Below, in pieces: positions 34,094-42,670 of a stretch of 47,513 nt of DNA. Source of the DNA: an uncultured Oscillospiraceae bacterium (GTDB taxonomy: Bacteria > Bacillota > Clostridia > Oscillospirales > Oscillospiraceae); assembly GCA_947588955.1 (NCBI GenBank), contig CANPYX010000018.1, forward strand, positions 1 through 47,513. The letters are read 5' to 3'. The position numbers were made by a program, and so were the translations under genes. Each line of letters starts with the position of its first letter. The first letter of the stretch is position 1. Under the pieces are notes generated by a model, which saw only the letters and a program-made list of their open reading frames with translations, was not told the DNA's origin and ran no database searches.

Positions 34094-35083
34094 TCAATAA
34101 AGTCCGGACTCGCCAAGGAGCTTGGCGATCTTGTTGGCGGAAAGGACCATTATCAGGCTGACGACAGACTTGAATAGACCCGCTGCCGTAGCCAATGAGT
34201 ACTGGCCCTGTGAGACGCCTCGGTTGTAGACGTAGGTGTCAAAGACCTCGGCGGCGGAGCGGTTGATGGAGTTGGCCATCAGGAAGATCTGCTCGTAGCC
34301 GGTGTTCAGCAGGGCGCCGACCTTCATGATGAGCATGATGACGATGGTGCCCTTTATGCCGGGCAGGGTCACGTGCCACATCAGGTTCCAGCGGCCCGCG
34401 CCGTCGATCTTCGCGGCCTCATAGAGCTGCGGGTCAACGGAGGCGAGAGCGGAGAGGTAGATGATGGTGCCGTAGCCTGTCTCCTTCCAAAGGTTCTGCC
34501 CGACGATGAGCCCGACGAAGCAGTCGGGGTCGCTGAGGACGTCGGGGGTGTTGGCCTTGCCCATGATGGAAACCATCAGGTTGTAGATGTAACCGTCCTG
34601 GGTGTTGAACAGCTGGAAGGTCAGGGTGCCCACGATAACGATGGACACGAAGTGGGGTATGTAGACGAAGGTCTGGGAAAGACGCTTGAACCACATGAGA
34701 CGGAGCTCATTGAGGATCAGAGCGAAGATGATCGGCGCAGGGAACGCGATCAGCAGGTTCGCGAAGGAGATGCCGAGGGTGTTGCGGAGAAGCATCATGA
34801 AGTCGGAGCCCGTGAAGAGGAGCTTGAAGTTGCCAAAGCCCACCTTAGGGCTGTTGACAAGGCACTCGATGATGTTTGTCCCCGCGTAGGGGCTGAACTT
34901 TTCAAAGGCCATCACGAGTCCGCCCATGGGCAGATAGCAGAAGACGAGCATCCACACAACGCCGGGGACCAGCATGGCGTACAGCCAGCCGTGCTGACTG
35001 AGAGCCTTCCCCCAGGTGTTGCCGGCCTTTTTCTTCTTTTTCGCAACGGGCTTATCAAGGGTGGCTGCCGCTGAATTGCTCAT
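34094..35083 (-). CDS. Carbohydrate ABC permease (LplB/YteP type)
   Basis: A 329-residue CUT1 permease with six helices, preceded by a basic cytoplasmic N-terminus (KPVAKKKKKAGN). The EAA loop is LYEAAKIDGAGRWNLMWHVTLPG. The C-terminal NKIAKLLGESGLY matches the YteP/LplB group. GGGAGG precedes ATG 35083. It is the first gene of the long minus-strand series, behind a structured leader at 35112-35230, and 15 nt from the second permease gene. Confidence 0.93.
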   Translation of the reverse strand: MSNSAAATLDKPVAKKKKKAGNTWGKALSQHGWLYAMLVPGVVWMLVFCYLPMGGLVMAFEKFSPYAGTNIIECLVNSPKVGFGNFKLLFTGSDFMMLLRNTLGISFANLLIAFPAPIIFALILNELRLMWFKRLSQTFVYIPHFVSIVIVGTLTFQLFNTQDGYIYNLMVSIMGKANTPDVLSDPDCFVGLIVGQNLWKETGYGTIIYLSALASVDPQLYEAAKIDGAGRWNLMWHVTLPGIKGTIVIMLIMKVGALLNTGYEQIFLMANSINRSAAEVFDTYVYNRGVSQGQYSLATAAGLFKSVVSLIMVLSANKIAKLLGESGLY

Positions 35084-35111
35084 TTTATTCCTCCCTTAAC
35101 TTATTGATTTC

Positions 35112-35230
35112 GGGCGTTTTGCGCCCGCAGCGGACGACAACACGTTTGAGTACCGGCCCGTCTCCCTGCTTTGGCGCCGGGCACTCAAGCGGAGGCTCCG
35201 CTTGAACAGGAAGACGGCCGTCTTCCTGTT
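35112..35230 (-). promoter_or_regulatory. Hairpin-rich leader of the transporter operon
   Basis: The 35084-35536 gap carries no gene. Four inverted repeats lie upstream of the permease: GGGCG/CGCCC (35112-35126); an imperfect GAGT-CCGGC stem (35148-35185); a tight 19-nt palindrome (35186-35204); and, directly adjoining, a perfect 26-nt palindrome (35205-35230). AT-rich DNA at 35231-35506 holds possible -10 boxes for both directions but no convincing -35, which fits activator-dependent promoters. Confidence 0.55.
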
Positions 35231-35536
35231 ATGGTATTTTATATTCTATAACGAAAGGGTATTCCGTTCTCTCCATTTTTGAGATTATATTATGCAATTT
35301 CGATTTTTTACTAAGATAAAATTTTAGCAATTTTACAGCGAAATGACCATAGAGATACCAAATTAATCGGTGATTCTGGACAAAAGTGTTACAGAGATTT
35401 GTGCAAGTTGTATATTTTTAGTTAAAAATTTTGTGCGGACTGCCGAATTAGGATTGAATTTGCAAAACGCTATGGCAAAGGGGCGGGAGAAGTGGTAAAA
35501 TAAAAATTGATTACGCAAATAAGGGGGGTGAGAGCA

Positions 35537-36469
35537 GTGCCGAGGCCGCCGAGAGAGGTCATGGAGTGCAGGGATTACCTTCTGCCGCCGGAATTTCCCG
35601 TCATTGTGCTGACGGGGGAGGAGTGGAGGATCTCGGACCGGAGGAGCCCGGTGCTCCACTTCCACAACCACATGGAGATAGGCGTGTGTCACTCGGACAG
35701 CGGGGTCGTGGGCTTTAGGGACAGGGACGTGCCCTTCAAGGCGGGGGACGTGACGGTAATCGCCGCCGGGACGCCCCACACCACCTGCTCCGCGCCGGGG
35801 ACGGCGTCAAAGTGGAGCTATGTGATGGTGGACCCGATACGGCTCATAGACCCCACCACGTCGGTGACGGAGCCGCCGGTGGCGGAGCTCTATAACGGCG
35901 TGCTCTACAACTTCCGCGCCATAGTCACCGCGGAGCAGGACCCGCTTTTGGGGATGCTGGTGAACGAGGCGGTGCGGGAGATGACGGAGAAGCGGACGAA
36001 TTACCGCCGGAGCGTCAGGGCGCTGCTGGACACGGTGCTGAACAGGCTCTCCAGGCGCGCCGAGGACGGGGACACGGACAGAAACGAGAAGCCCTTCCAC
36101 ATCTCCCCGGCGCTGAGGTACGTGGACCAGCACTACATGGAGGACATACGGGTGGACGACCTGGCGGCGGAGTGCAAGATGAGCACGTCCTACTTCCGGC
36201 GGGTGTTCACGGAGACCATGGGGCTGGGGCCGCTGGAATACCTTAATAAAACGAGGATAATAAGAGCGTGTACCATATTAAAGATGAGCGATTCCTCGGT
36301 GCTGGACGTGTGCGAGGCGGTGGGGTTCAGATCGCTCTCCAGCTTCAACCGCCACTTCTCCGCCATAATGGGCCAGCCGCCAACGGCGTGGAGAAGCAAG
36401 GTACACGCGGATATGCCGGTGACGCTGAGGAAGTACACCGGCTGGGCCGTGCCGCCAAAGACGGTTTGA
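35537..36469 (+). CDS. AraC-family transcriptional regulator (transporter/enzyme cluster)
   Basis: A 310-residue regulator with an N-terminal cupin-like sensor (LHFHNHMEIGVCHSDSG, VTVIAAGTPHTTCSAPG) and a C-terminal double helix-turn-helix of ~100 residues (EDIRVDDLAAECKMSTSYFRRVFTE and VCEAVGFRSLSSFNRHFSAIMG). GTG 35537 is chosen with AAGGGGGGTGA about 6 nt upstream; the longer TTG-started frame would swallow this ribosome site. It is divergent from the ABC transporter operon and first in the plus-strand operon with YesL-like, GH115 and GH28 genes. It probably activates both when rhamnogalacturonan fragments are present. The effector is not known. Confidence 0.88.
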   Translation: MPRPPREVMECRDYLLPPEFPVIVLTGEEWRISDRRSPVLHFHNHMEIGVCHSDSGVVGFRDRDVPFKAGDVTVIAAGTPHTTCSAPGTASKWSYVMVDPIRLIDPTTSVTEPPVAELYNGVLYNFRAIVTAEQDPLLGMLVNEAVREMTEKRTNYRRSVRALLDTVLNRLSRRAEDGDTDRNEKPFHISPALRYVDQHYMEDIRVDDLAAECKMSTSYFRRVFTETMGLGPLEYLNKTRIIRACTILKMSDSSVLDVCEAVGFRSLSSFNRHFSAIMGQPPTAWRSKVHADMPVTLRKYTGWAVPPKTV

Positions 36470-36509
36470 GGCAGGAAAAACGGTTTAAGGCAGGAAAGGA
36501 CAGAGAGAT

Positions 36510-37331
36510 ATGGGCTTTTTCAACAACTTCAACGGAATGGGACCAGAGGGGGCGCAGGTGCCGGAGCCAAAAACGGGCCTGGGACGGGTGTGGCAGATAA
36601 TCACCAGGGATATGCTGGGGCTTTTGGGCTCAGGTATTCTGGCGGGGATCACGGCGCTTGTGTACATCGTGAGCCTCTTTTTCGCCATGACGAGCCACGG
36701 GCTCATATTCGTGCTGGTGGGCTGTACCCTGGGCGGCGCCATAGCCATGCCGCAGATAGTGGGCGTGGCGGACACGGTGCTCCGGGGCATACGCAACGAG
36801 GCGGGCTTCTGGGGTATGCGGTACAGGAAGGCGTGGAAGCGGAACTTCAAACAGTCGGCGGTGTTCGGGCTGATAGCGGGGTTCCTTTTCGGGTTCCAAT
36901 ACTTCATGCTCATGCACACCAGGAATCAGGGGCTTTTCATCGTTGTGCTCATGCTGGCGGGGGCGGTGATCTCCATATCGGTGGCGACATGGGCGGTGCC
37001 GCAGATTGCGCTCATGGAGCTGCCGCTGGGGAGGATACTTTTAAACTCCCTGGTGCTCAGCGCGCAGCACCCGATAAAGACGATCATCGCCGTGGCGGTG
37101 ACGCTGGTGTATTGGCTCTTTATGGTGGTCACATACCCATTTTCCACTTTGCTGTACGTGCTTTTCAACTTCTGGCTGCCCATGCTCATCTGCCTCCAGA
37201 CGTTGTGGAAGCCCATTGACGAGGCGTTTAATATAAAGGAGTCCATCGACGAGTTGAACGCGAAAAAGCGCGCCGAGGAAAAGGCGGCTGAGGCGGCGGA
37301 CAGCGCCGGGAACGACGGGGAGGAAGAGTAA
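36510..37331 (+). CDS. DUF624 membrane protein (YesL-like)
   Basis: A 273-residue membrane protein of the DUF624/YesL family with about five hydrophobic segments, including the family's short loop GLGRVWQIITRDMLGLLG and RGIRNEAGFWGMRYRKAWKRNFKQS. The C-terminal ~30 residues are charged and alanine-rich. In B. subtilis yesL is part of the rhamnogalacturonan (yes) locus, so its presence here agrees with the cluster's role, but the molecular function is unknown. GGAAAGGACAGAGAG precedes the ATG. It is separated by one base from the next gene. Confidence 0.85.
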   Translation: MGFFNNFNGMGPEGAQVPEPKTGLGRVWQIITRDMLGLLGSGILAGITALVYIVSLFFAMTSHGLIFVLVGCTLGGAIAMPQIVGVADTVLRGIRNEAGFWGMRYRKAWKRNFKQSAVFGLIAGFLFGFQYFMLMHTRNQGLFIVVLMLAGAVISISVATWAVPQIALMELPLGRILLNSLVLSAQHPIKTIIAVAVTLVYWLFMVVTYPFSTLLYVLFNFWLPMLICLQTLWKPIDEAFNIKESIDELNAKKRAEEKAAEAADSAGNDGEEE

Positions 37332-37332
37332 A

Positions 37333-38085
37333 TTGGCGAGCGAATATCTCAAATGGAAATACAAGGACGTAAAGCCCGACCCGAAAAAGGAGTACACCAA
37401 GAAGGAGCTGCGCGCCAACTGGTGGGACTACAACCTGAAGTGGGTGCTTTTGGGCATCGCCGCGGCTGTCGCGCTGGGGTTCCTCATAAGGGACATTTTT
37501 TTCAGGACGGAGCCGGATTACGAGGTGGCGATAATTGCCAGAGCCATACCCCCGGAGGAGACGCGGGACGCGCTGAAGGCGCGGCTTGAGGAGATGGGGG
37601 AGGACCTGAACGGCGACGGGAAGGTCGTGGCGGACGTGCTGGTCTATGAGATGGGCTTCGACGAGGAGGACTACATCGACGTGGAGATGGCGCAGGCGGC
37701 TGTGACCAGGCTCACGGTGGACCTGAGCTCCGGAAACGTATACCTTATATTATCGGACGACCCGGAGGGCTTCCAGAGGCGCTTCGGGGCGCTGGCGTAT
37801 TTGGACGGGACTGTGGCGGATACGGACACGGACGGGTACGAGGCGGAGAACTGGCGGGATATGTGCTACCGCTGGGAGGACTGCCCGGTGCTGAGGAATA
37901 TGGACCTGGGGACGTACTCCGTGTTCATGGACCTTGACGAGAGGCAGATAGACGGGCAGACCGCCATGGAGGGGCTTTACGTGTGCCGCCGGGGGATATT
38001 CTCGGAGGAGCAGAGGGATAAATATGAGGACGCCGACGGGCTCTGGCAGGAGCTTGTGGCGGGAGCCGTCAAGACGGAGGGATAA
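37333..38085 (+). CDS. Single-helix membrane protein of unknown function
   Basis: A 250-residue protein beginning with TTG 37333, supported by GGGAGGAAGAG just upstream. A hydrophilic, lysine-rich N-terminus (~1-35) is followed by one membrane helix (~37-57, WVLLGIAAAVALGFLIRDIFF) and an acidic domain of ~190 residues. This domain includes an EF-hand-like loop, DLNGDGKV. No family is recognised. It is tightly placed between the YesL-like and GH115 genes (2 nt before the latter), so it belongs to the same operon; a partner role for the YesL-like protein is plausible. Confidence 0.7.
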   Translation: MASEYLKWKYKDVKPDPKKEYTKKELRANWWDYNLKWVLLGIAAAVALGFLIRDIFFRTEPDYEVAIIARAIPPEETRDALKARLEEMGEDLNGDGKVVADVLVYEMGFDEEDYIDVEMAQAAVTRLTVDLSSGNVYLILSDDPEGFQRRFGALAYLDGTVADTDTDGYEAENWRDMCYRWEDCPVLRNMDLGTYSVFMDLDERQIDGQTAMEGLYVCRRGIFSEEQRDKYEDADGLWQELVAGAVKTEG

Positions 38086-38087
38086 GC

Positions 38088-40085
38088 ATGGGCTTTACCC
38101 TTTGCGCGGGGACGAAAATCGGGAAAATACCGGAGACGGAATGCCGCGAGGCGGTGGAAAACGCCGCCGGTATGCTGGCGCGCGACCTTAAAAAGCGATT
38201 CGGCGAGGCCGGCGGGGCGGTAAACGAGATAGGGCTTGTGCGCGAGGACATGGGCGCGCCGGAGCTCTTTGAGGTGCGCGTCTTAAATGGGGGCATGACC
38301 GTCGCCGCCGGGGACGCGCTGGGGTTTGTGTACGGGCTCCTTTATATAAGCGAAAAATTCCTGGGGATCGCGCCCTTTTGGTTCTGGGCGGACCAGAAAA
38401 TCGGGAGAATTGACCCGGTCACGGCGGAGGATGGCGTTTACTGCGGGGATGTCCCGGCGGTGAGGTTCCGGGGATGGTTCATAAACGACGAGGTGCTTTT
38501 GTCCCACTGGAGCATTGACGGCGACCCCGTGGAGCCTTGGCGGATGGCGCTTGAGGCGCTGCTGAGGTGCGGGGGAAACATGGTGATACCCGGAACGGAC
38601 AAAAACGCCCGCAGGTACAGGAGTCTCGCGGCGTCCTACGGGCTTTGGATAACCCACCACCACGCGGAGGCGCTGGGGGCGGAGTTCTTTTTGCGGGAGT
38701 ACCCGCGATTGGAGCCAAACTACGACGAATACCCGCAGCTTTTCCAAAGGCAGTGGGAGGACGCGGTAAAGGCCCAGAGGGACATGAAGGTGGTTTGGTG
38801 CCTGGGGTTCCGGGGACAGGGCGACGCGCCATTCTGGGCTTTTGACACCACGGGGAGATACGATACGCCGGAAAAGCGGGGGGCGATGATCTCACGCATG
38901 ATACGTCTCCAGCGGAGCATAGTGGAAAAATACGTTGAGGAGCCGGTATTCTGCACGAATCTTTACGGCGAGACCATGGAGCTGTACGCACAGGGGTACG
39001 TGGATCTGGACCCGGACATCATAAAAATACGCGCCGACAACGGCTTCGGAAGGATGGTGACCAGGCGCCGGGGGAACCATGACCCCAGGGTGTCCTCACT
39101 GCCGGATAAGCCGGAGGAGCACGGGGGGATATACTACCACGTGTCCTTTTATGACCTCCAGGCGGCAAATCACATGACGATGATGCCGAACTCTGTGGAT
39201 TTTGTGAGCCGTGAGCTGGATCGGGTGCTTGAGAGGAATCTGCGGGAATACTGGCTCATAAACTGCTCCAATATCCGCCCGCACGTGTATTTTTTGGACG
39301 CGGTGAGGAAGAAGTGGTTTGGTTTGGAGGTCACCTCCGAGAGCCACAGCAGGGAGTTTGCCGGTACATATTTCGGCGGGTCGGAGAGGGTAGCGGAGTG
39401 CCTGCGGGAGTACGCGGGAGCGCAGCTGGTCTTCGGTCCGGAGGAGGACCAGCACGCCGGGGAGCAGTTTTACTGCGAGATACCGAGGATGATAGCGCAC
39501 CAGTTTTTCGTTGACAGGGACAAGCCCGCGCCGGGGCTTTTGTGGCTGACGCGGGAGGGGACTCTCACCGGGCAGGCGGAGTATTTCGGCAGCCTGTGCG
39601 GAAAACAGGTCCCCGCGCTGGCGGAATACCGGGAAAAATGCCGCGGGTGCGGCGCGGAGACGTTGGAGCTCCAGGCGGAGCTGCAGCTTCGCGGCGCGCG
39701 GGGCGGCGCGGCTCTGGGGAGGGCGTTTGAAAAGCTGGATGCCGGGGACTGCCTTGGCGCTTTTATGGAGCTGGGCGGGGCGGCGGAGGAGTTCATCGCC
39801 GCCGACAGGGCACTCAGGGACAGCGAAAGGGGCGTCTGGCGGGGCTTTTACGCAAATGACTGCTTTGCCGACTACAAGCACACGGCGTACATGCTCCAAA
39901 AGCTCATGGGCTGTGCGCGGGAGCTGGGCGACTCGCCCAGCCACGACAGCTGGTACAGGCAGGCGTTCATGGAGCCGGAGGACAGGCCGATAAAGGCGCT
40001 CCTGGTGGAGGACAACCACCCCACGGACTGGGAGCTGTATTTGAAATTCAAATCGCGGGAGGGAATAGAAAATGGCGAGGCTTGA
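38088..40085 (+). CDS. GH115-like glycosidase (alpha-glucuronidase family)
   Basis: A 665-residue protein similar to GH115. The N-terminal domain ends with ALGFVYGLLYISEKFLGIAPFWFWADQK, followed by the family block VPAVRFRGWFINDEVLL, a barrel with LLRCGGNMVIPG, YGLWITHHHAEALG, WCLGFRGQGDAPFW and IKIRADNGFGR, and a helical C-terminus. Known GH115 enzymes remove alpha-1,2-linked (4-O-methyl)glucuronate and are about 800-950 residues, so this lacks the usual C-terminal beta domain. No signal peptide is present. Its gene overlaps GH28 by 14 nt. In this locus the target could be glucuronate on pectic side chains; that is inference. Confidence 0.75.
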   Translation: MGFTLCAGTKIGKIPETECREAVENAAGMLARDLKKRFGEAGGAVNEIGLVREDMGAPELFEVRVLNGGMTVAAGDALGFVYGLLYISEKFLGIAPFWFWADQKIGRIDPVTAEDGVYCGDVPAVRFRGWFINDEVLLSHWSIDGDPVEPWRMALEALLRCGGNMVIPGTDKNARRYRSLAASYGLWITHHHAEALGAEFFLREYPRLEPNYDEYPQLFQRQWEDAVKAQRDMKVVWCLGFRGQGDAPFWAFDTTGRYDTPEKRGAMISRMIRLQRSIVEKYVEEPVFCTNLYGETMELYAQGYVDLDPDIIKIRADNGFGRMVTRRRGNHDPRVSSLPDKPEEHGGIYYHVSFYDLQAANHMTMMPNSVDFVSRELDRVLERNLREYWLINCSNIRPHVYFLDAVRKKWFGLEVTSESHSREFAGTYFGGSERVAECLREYAGAQLVFGPEEDQHAGEQFYCEIPRMIAHQFFVDRDKPAPGLLWLTREGTLTGQAEYFGSLCGKQVPALAEYREKCRGCGAETLELQAELQLRGARGGAALGRAFEKLDAGDCLGAFMELGGAAEEFIAADRALRDSERGVWRGFYANDCFADYKHTAYMLQKLMGCARELGDSPSHDSWYRQAFMEPEDRPIKALLVEDNHPTDWELYLKFKSREGIENGEA

Positions 40086-41532
40086 GTACGCGGCGACGGC
40101 GGATTCCGTCACGCTGTGGTGGGAAAAGTCGGCGCGGGGACCCTACACCGTGTCCCTTGGCGGAAAGACCGCCGTCACGGAAAGGACGCACATGACCTTT
40201 GAGGATCTTTCGCCGGACACGGAATTTAAGGCGCGGGTGTGCTCGCCGGACGGGGTTTTATGTGAGACGGCGGCGCGCACGGAGAGGGTCCGCGAGCGTG
40301 TGAACGCGCGGGACTTCGGCGCCGTGGGCGACGGGAGGACCATGGATACAGCCGCTTTGCAGGCCGCCATCGACGCCTGCGGGGTGGGGCAGGAGGTGTA
40401 TGTCCCGGCGGGGACGTACATGACGGGCGCGCTGAGGCTCCATTCGGATATGGCGCTCTTTGTTGAGAGGGGGGCGGTGATACAGGGAACTGCCAACCCC
40501 GAAGATTACCTCCCCAGGATACCAAGCCGATTTGAAGGGATAGAGCAGGAGTGCTACTCAAGCCTTTTGAATCTGGGGCACCTCGACAAGAACGGGGGAC
40601 CGAATTGCAGGAACGTGCTTATCTACGGCGGGGGGACCATAGCCTCCGGCGGGCAGGAGCTTTGCCTCAACACCATAGACGCCGAGCGGGAGAGGCTGAA
40701 GGAGTTTCTCGCCGCCAACAGGGAGCTTGTGGAAAGCTGTGAAAACGACCACACAATTCCGGGGCGGGTGCGGTCGAGGCTTATTAATATGTCCAACTGC
40801 GAGAACATACGCATAACCGGGCTTGAGCTGAAAAACGGGGCGAGCTGGAACCTGCACTTCATTTACAGCAAAAATATCGTCACGGACCACTGCGTGTTTA
40901 TATCCGAGGGCGTGTGGAACGGGGACGGGTGGGACCCGGACTCCAGCGAGGACTGCACGCTTTTCGCCTGCCGGTTCTTCACGGGTGACGACATGGTGGC
41001 CGTCAAATCCGGCAAGAACCCGGAGGGGAACGAGATAGGCAGGGCCACAAGGCGCATAAGGATATTTGACTGCGAGAGCTCCTTCGGGCACGGCATCGTC
41101 ATCGGGAGCGAGATGAGCGGCGGCGTGGAGGACGTGTGGGTCTGGGACTGCGACCTGGGGGACGCCATGCAGGGGATAGAGATAAAGGCCACGCCCAAGC
41201 GGGGCGGATACGTCCGGGGCCTGCGGCTCACGGACTGCACGGTGGCGCGGGTGCTCATGCACACGGTGCCCTACAACGACGACGGCGTTCCCGGACCGGA
41301 CCAGCCAATATTTGAAAACTGCCTCTTTGAGCGGGTGCGGATATTGGGGCAGAGCCTTGACCACGAGCACGTGATGAGCCGCACGCCGGCAATTGAGCTG
41401 GTGGGCTTTTCAAAGCCGGGGCACGAGATACACAACATGGTTTTCGAGGACTGCACCCTGGAGGAGGGGAACCTGGGCGTAATTCTCCAAAGGTGCGACG
41501 GGCTGACGTTTAAAAATCTGAGGTGCGAATAA
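40072..41532 (+). CDS. GH28 polygalacturonase/rhamnogalacturonan hydrolase
   Basis: A 486-residue enzyme with an N-terminal fibronectin-III-like segment (~1-72) and a right-handed beta-helix GH28 domain starting at NARDFGAVGDG (~78). Catalytic signatures are NGDGWDPDSSED (N283, D285), TGDDMVAVKSG (D306, D307), SSFGHGIVIGSE (H340) and GIEIKA (K372), the equivalents of NTDG, DD, GHG and RIK. Family activity is hydrolysis of alpha-1,4-galacturonic linkages or GalA-Rha bonds. Absence of a signal peptide favours an exo-acting intracellular enzyme. GGGAGG precedes ATG 40072 inside the end of the GH115 gene. It ends the plus-strand operon and converges on the second AraC gene. Confidence 0.92.
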   Translation: MARLEYAATADSVTLWWEKSARGPYTVSLGGKTAVTERTHMTFEDLSPDTEFKARVCSPDGVLCETAARTERVRERVNARDFGAVGDGRTMDTAALQAAIDACGVGQEVYVPAGTYMTGALRLHSDMALFVERGAVIQGTANPEDYLPRIPSRFEGIEQECYSSLLNLGHLDKNGGPNCRNVLIYGGGTIASGGQELCLNTIDAERERLKEFLAANRELVESCENDHTIPGRVRSRLINMSNCENIRITGLELKNGASWNLHFIYSKNIVTDHCVFISEGVWNGDGWDPDSSEDCTLFACRFFTGDDMVAVKSGKNPEGNEIGRATRRIRIFDCESSFGHGIVIGSEMSGGVEDVWVWDCDLGDAMQGIEIKATPKRGGYVRGLRLTDCTVARVLMHTVPYNDDGVPGPDQPIFENCLFERVRILGQSLDHEHVMSRTPAIELVGFSKPGHEIHNMVFEDCTLEEGNLGVILQRCDGLTFKNLRCE

Positions 41533-41563
41533 AACCGTATAACCGTATAGAGGCGTGAGCGGG

Positions 41564-42529
41564 CTATCCGCGCGCTTTTGCGCGGTACTCACCCGGCGTG
41601 CAGCCGTGGAGCTGCTCGAAGCGGCGGTAGAAGAAGGCGGTGTTCTCGTAGCCCACGCTGTAGGCTATGTCGGCGACGGAGAGGTCCGTTTCGCTCAGCA
41701 GCGCCACAGCCCTGTTGAATCTCGCCGTGTGAAGAAGCTCCGTAAAGGTGCAACCCGTCCGGCGCTTCAATATGCGCGTAAGCGTTGAGGGCGTCAAATC
41801 CTGCTCCCGGGCGAGGTCCGCAAGGGTGCAGTGGACGTCGGATTCTATGCGGGAGAGAGCCCTGAGGACGAGGGCCTGCTCCCGGTCCCGTCGGGCGGAT
41901 ATGAGAAGGTCATCGGAGCGCAGGGACAGGTGGCGCAGAAGAAGCTCCAGCGTTGCCCTCTGGAGCTCCTGGCGGCGGGGGTCGGCACCCTCAAGTTCCA
42001 ACAGCACCAGATTTTCCAAAAGATTCTCTATGGCGGCGTCGCCGGAAATATCGAATACAAGGTAAGCGCCCGCGCCGGTGCTCAGCCCCAGATTGCCCTT
42101 GAGGAACACGCTCAGGGCGTTGCTGCCGCCTATGCTTATGGCGGCGGAGTCGAAAAAGGCGGGGATGAGGATAAAATTGACGGCGATGTCGCCCATCCCC
42201 GCGGGCATGATCTCATGCTCCACGCCACGGCCCAAAAGCAGGAGGCTTCCGGCGCCGAGCTCCAGTCGCTCCGTGCCGTCGATGATGTGGCGGGTGGAGC
42301 CGGAGACCTGATAGACCATCTCCACGTAGGTGTGGCTGTGGCGGGGAAAGGGGGCGAAGCGGGTGTGGGTGCGTATTCCGAAGAGACGCCCGCCCTCCAG
42401 GATGCCATCGGGCTCCAGGACGTTGCCTCCGGCGCGGTTATAGAGGGTCATGTCAACGCCCTCGCCGCTCAGTATCTCCCGCTCCTCGCGGGATACGCGG
42501 GAAAGGCGCTCGATTATTTCCTGACGCAT
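41564..42529 (-). CDS. AraC-family regulator of the rhamnose operon
   Basis: A 321-residue AraC-type regulator with an N-terminal cupin domain (RFAPFPRHSHTYVEMVYQVSGS, LELGAGSLLLLGRG) and a C-terminal double helix-turn-helix (CTLADLAREQDLTPSTLTRILKRRTG, DLSVADIAYSVGYENTAFFYRRFEQ). ATG 42529 follows GAGGTGG by 5 nt; the upstream frame to 42589 crosses the promoter. It is divergent from rhaB across 141 nt containing a CTGTATC/GATACAG inverted repeat, so it very likely controls rhaBAD-fucO, and probably itself, in response to L-rhamnose. It is the functional counterpart of RhaS/RhaR but not clearly orthologous. Confidence 0.88.
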   Translation of the reverse strand: MRQEIIERLSRVSREEREILSGEGVDMTLYNRAGGNVLEPDGILEGGRLFGIRTHTRFAPFPRHSHTYVEMVYQVSGSTRHIIDGTERLELGAGSLLLLGRGVEHEIMPAGMGDIAVNFILIPAFFDSAAISIGGSNALSVFLKGNLGLSTGAGAYLVFDISGDAAIENLLENLVLLELEGADPRRQELQRATLELLLRHLSLRSDDLLISARRDREQALVLRALSRIESDVHCTLADLAREQDLTPSTLTRILKRRTGCTFTELLHTARFNRAVALLSETDLSVADIAYSVGYENTAFFYRRFEQLHGCTPGEYRAKARG

Positions 42530-42548
42530 ATTATCCACCTCGGAAATA

Positions 42549-42577
42549 ATAGTAAGACCTGTATCTGAGCTTGTCAA
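42549..42577 (-). promoter_or_regulatory. Promoter of the rhamnose AraC regulator gene
   Basis: On the minus strand TTGACA (42577-42572) and TACTAT (42554-42549) are spaced by 17 nt. The CTGTATC half site at 42559-42565 lies within the spacer, suggesting autoregulation. Confidence 0.6.
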
Positions 42578-42601
42578 GGGAAAATGCAAAATCGGATACA
42601 G
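42559..42601. promoter_or_regulatory. Candidate operator: CTGTATC/GATACAG inverted repeat
   Basis: Perfect 7-bp half sites at 42559-42565 and 42595-42601 are 36 nt apart centre to centre, between the divergent AraC and rhaB promoters. The right half ends 19 nt before the rhaB -35. Confidence 0.5.
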
Positions 42602-42619
42602 TAAAAAATTTTCAAGTCA

Positions 42620-42647
42620 TTGAAGGACCGCTGAAAACGGGTATAAT
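42620..42647 (+). promoter_or_regulatory. Promoter of rhaB-rhaA-rhaD
   Basis: TTGAAG (42620-42625) and TATAAT (42642-42647) are spaced by 16 nt. The start of transcription would be about 17-18 nt before the rhaB ATG. Confidence 0.65.
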
Positions 42648-42670
42648 GGATATTATAAAGGGGTGGTAGA

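Noticed and set aside
41533-41550. Tandem ACCGTATA repeat after GH28
   Set aside because: Only two units, too short to interpret; probably chance between convergent genes.
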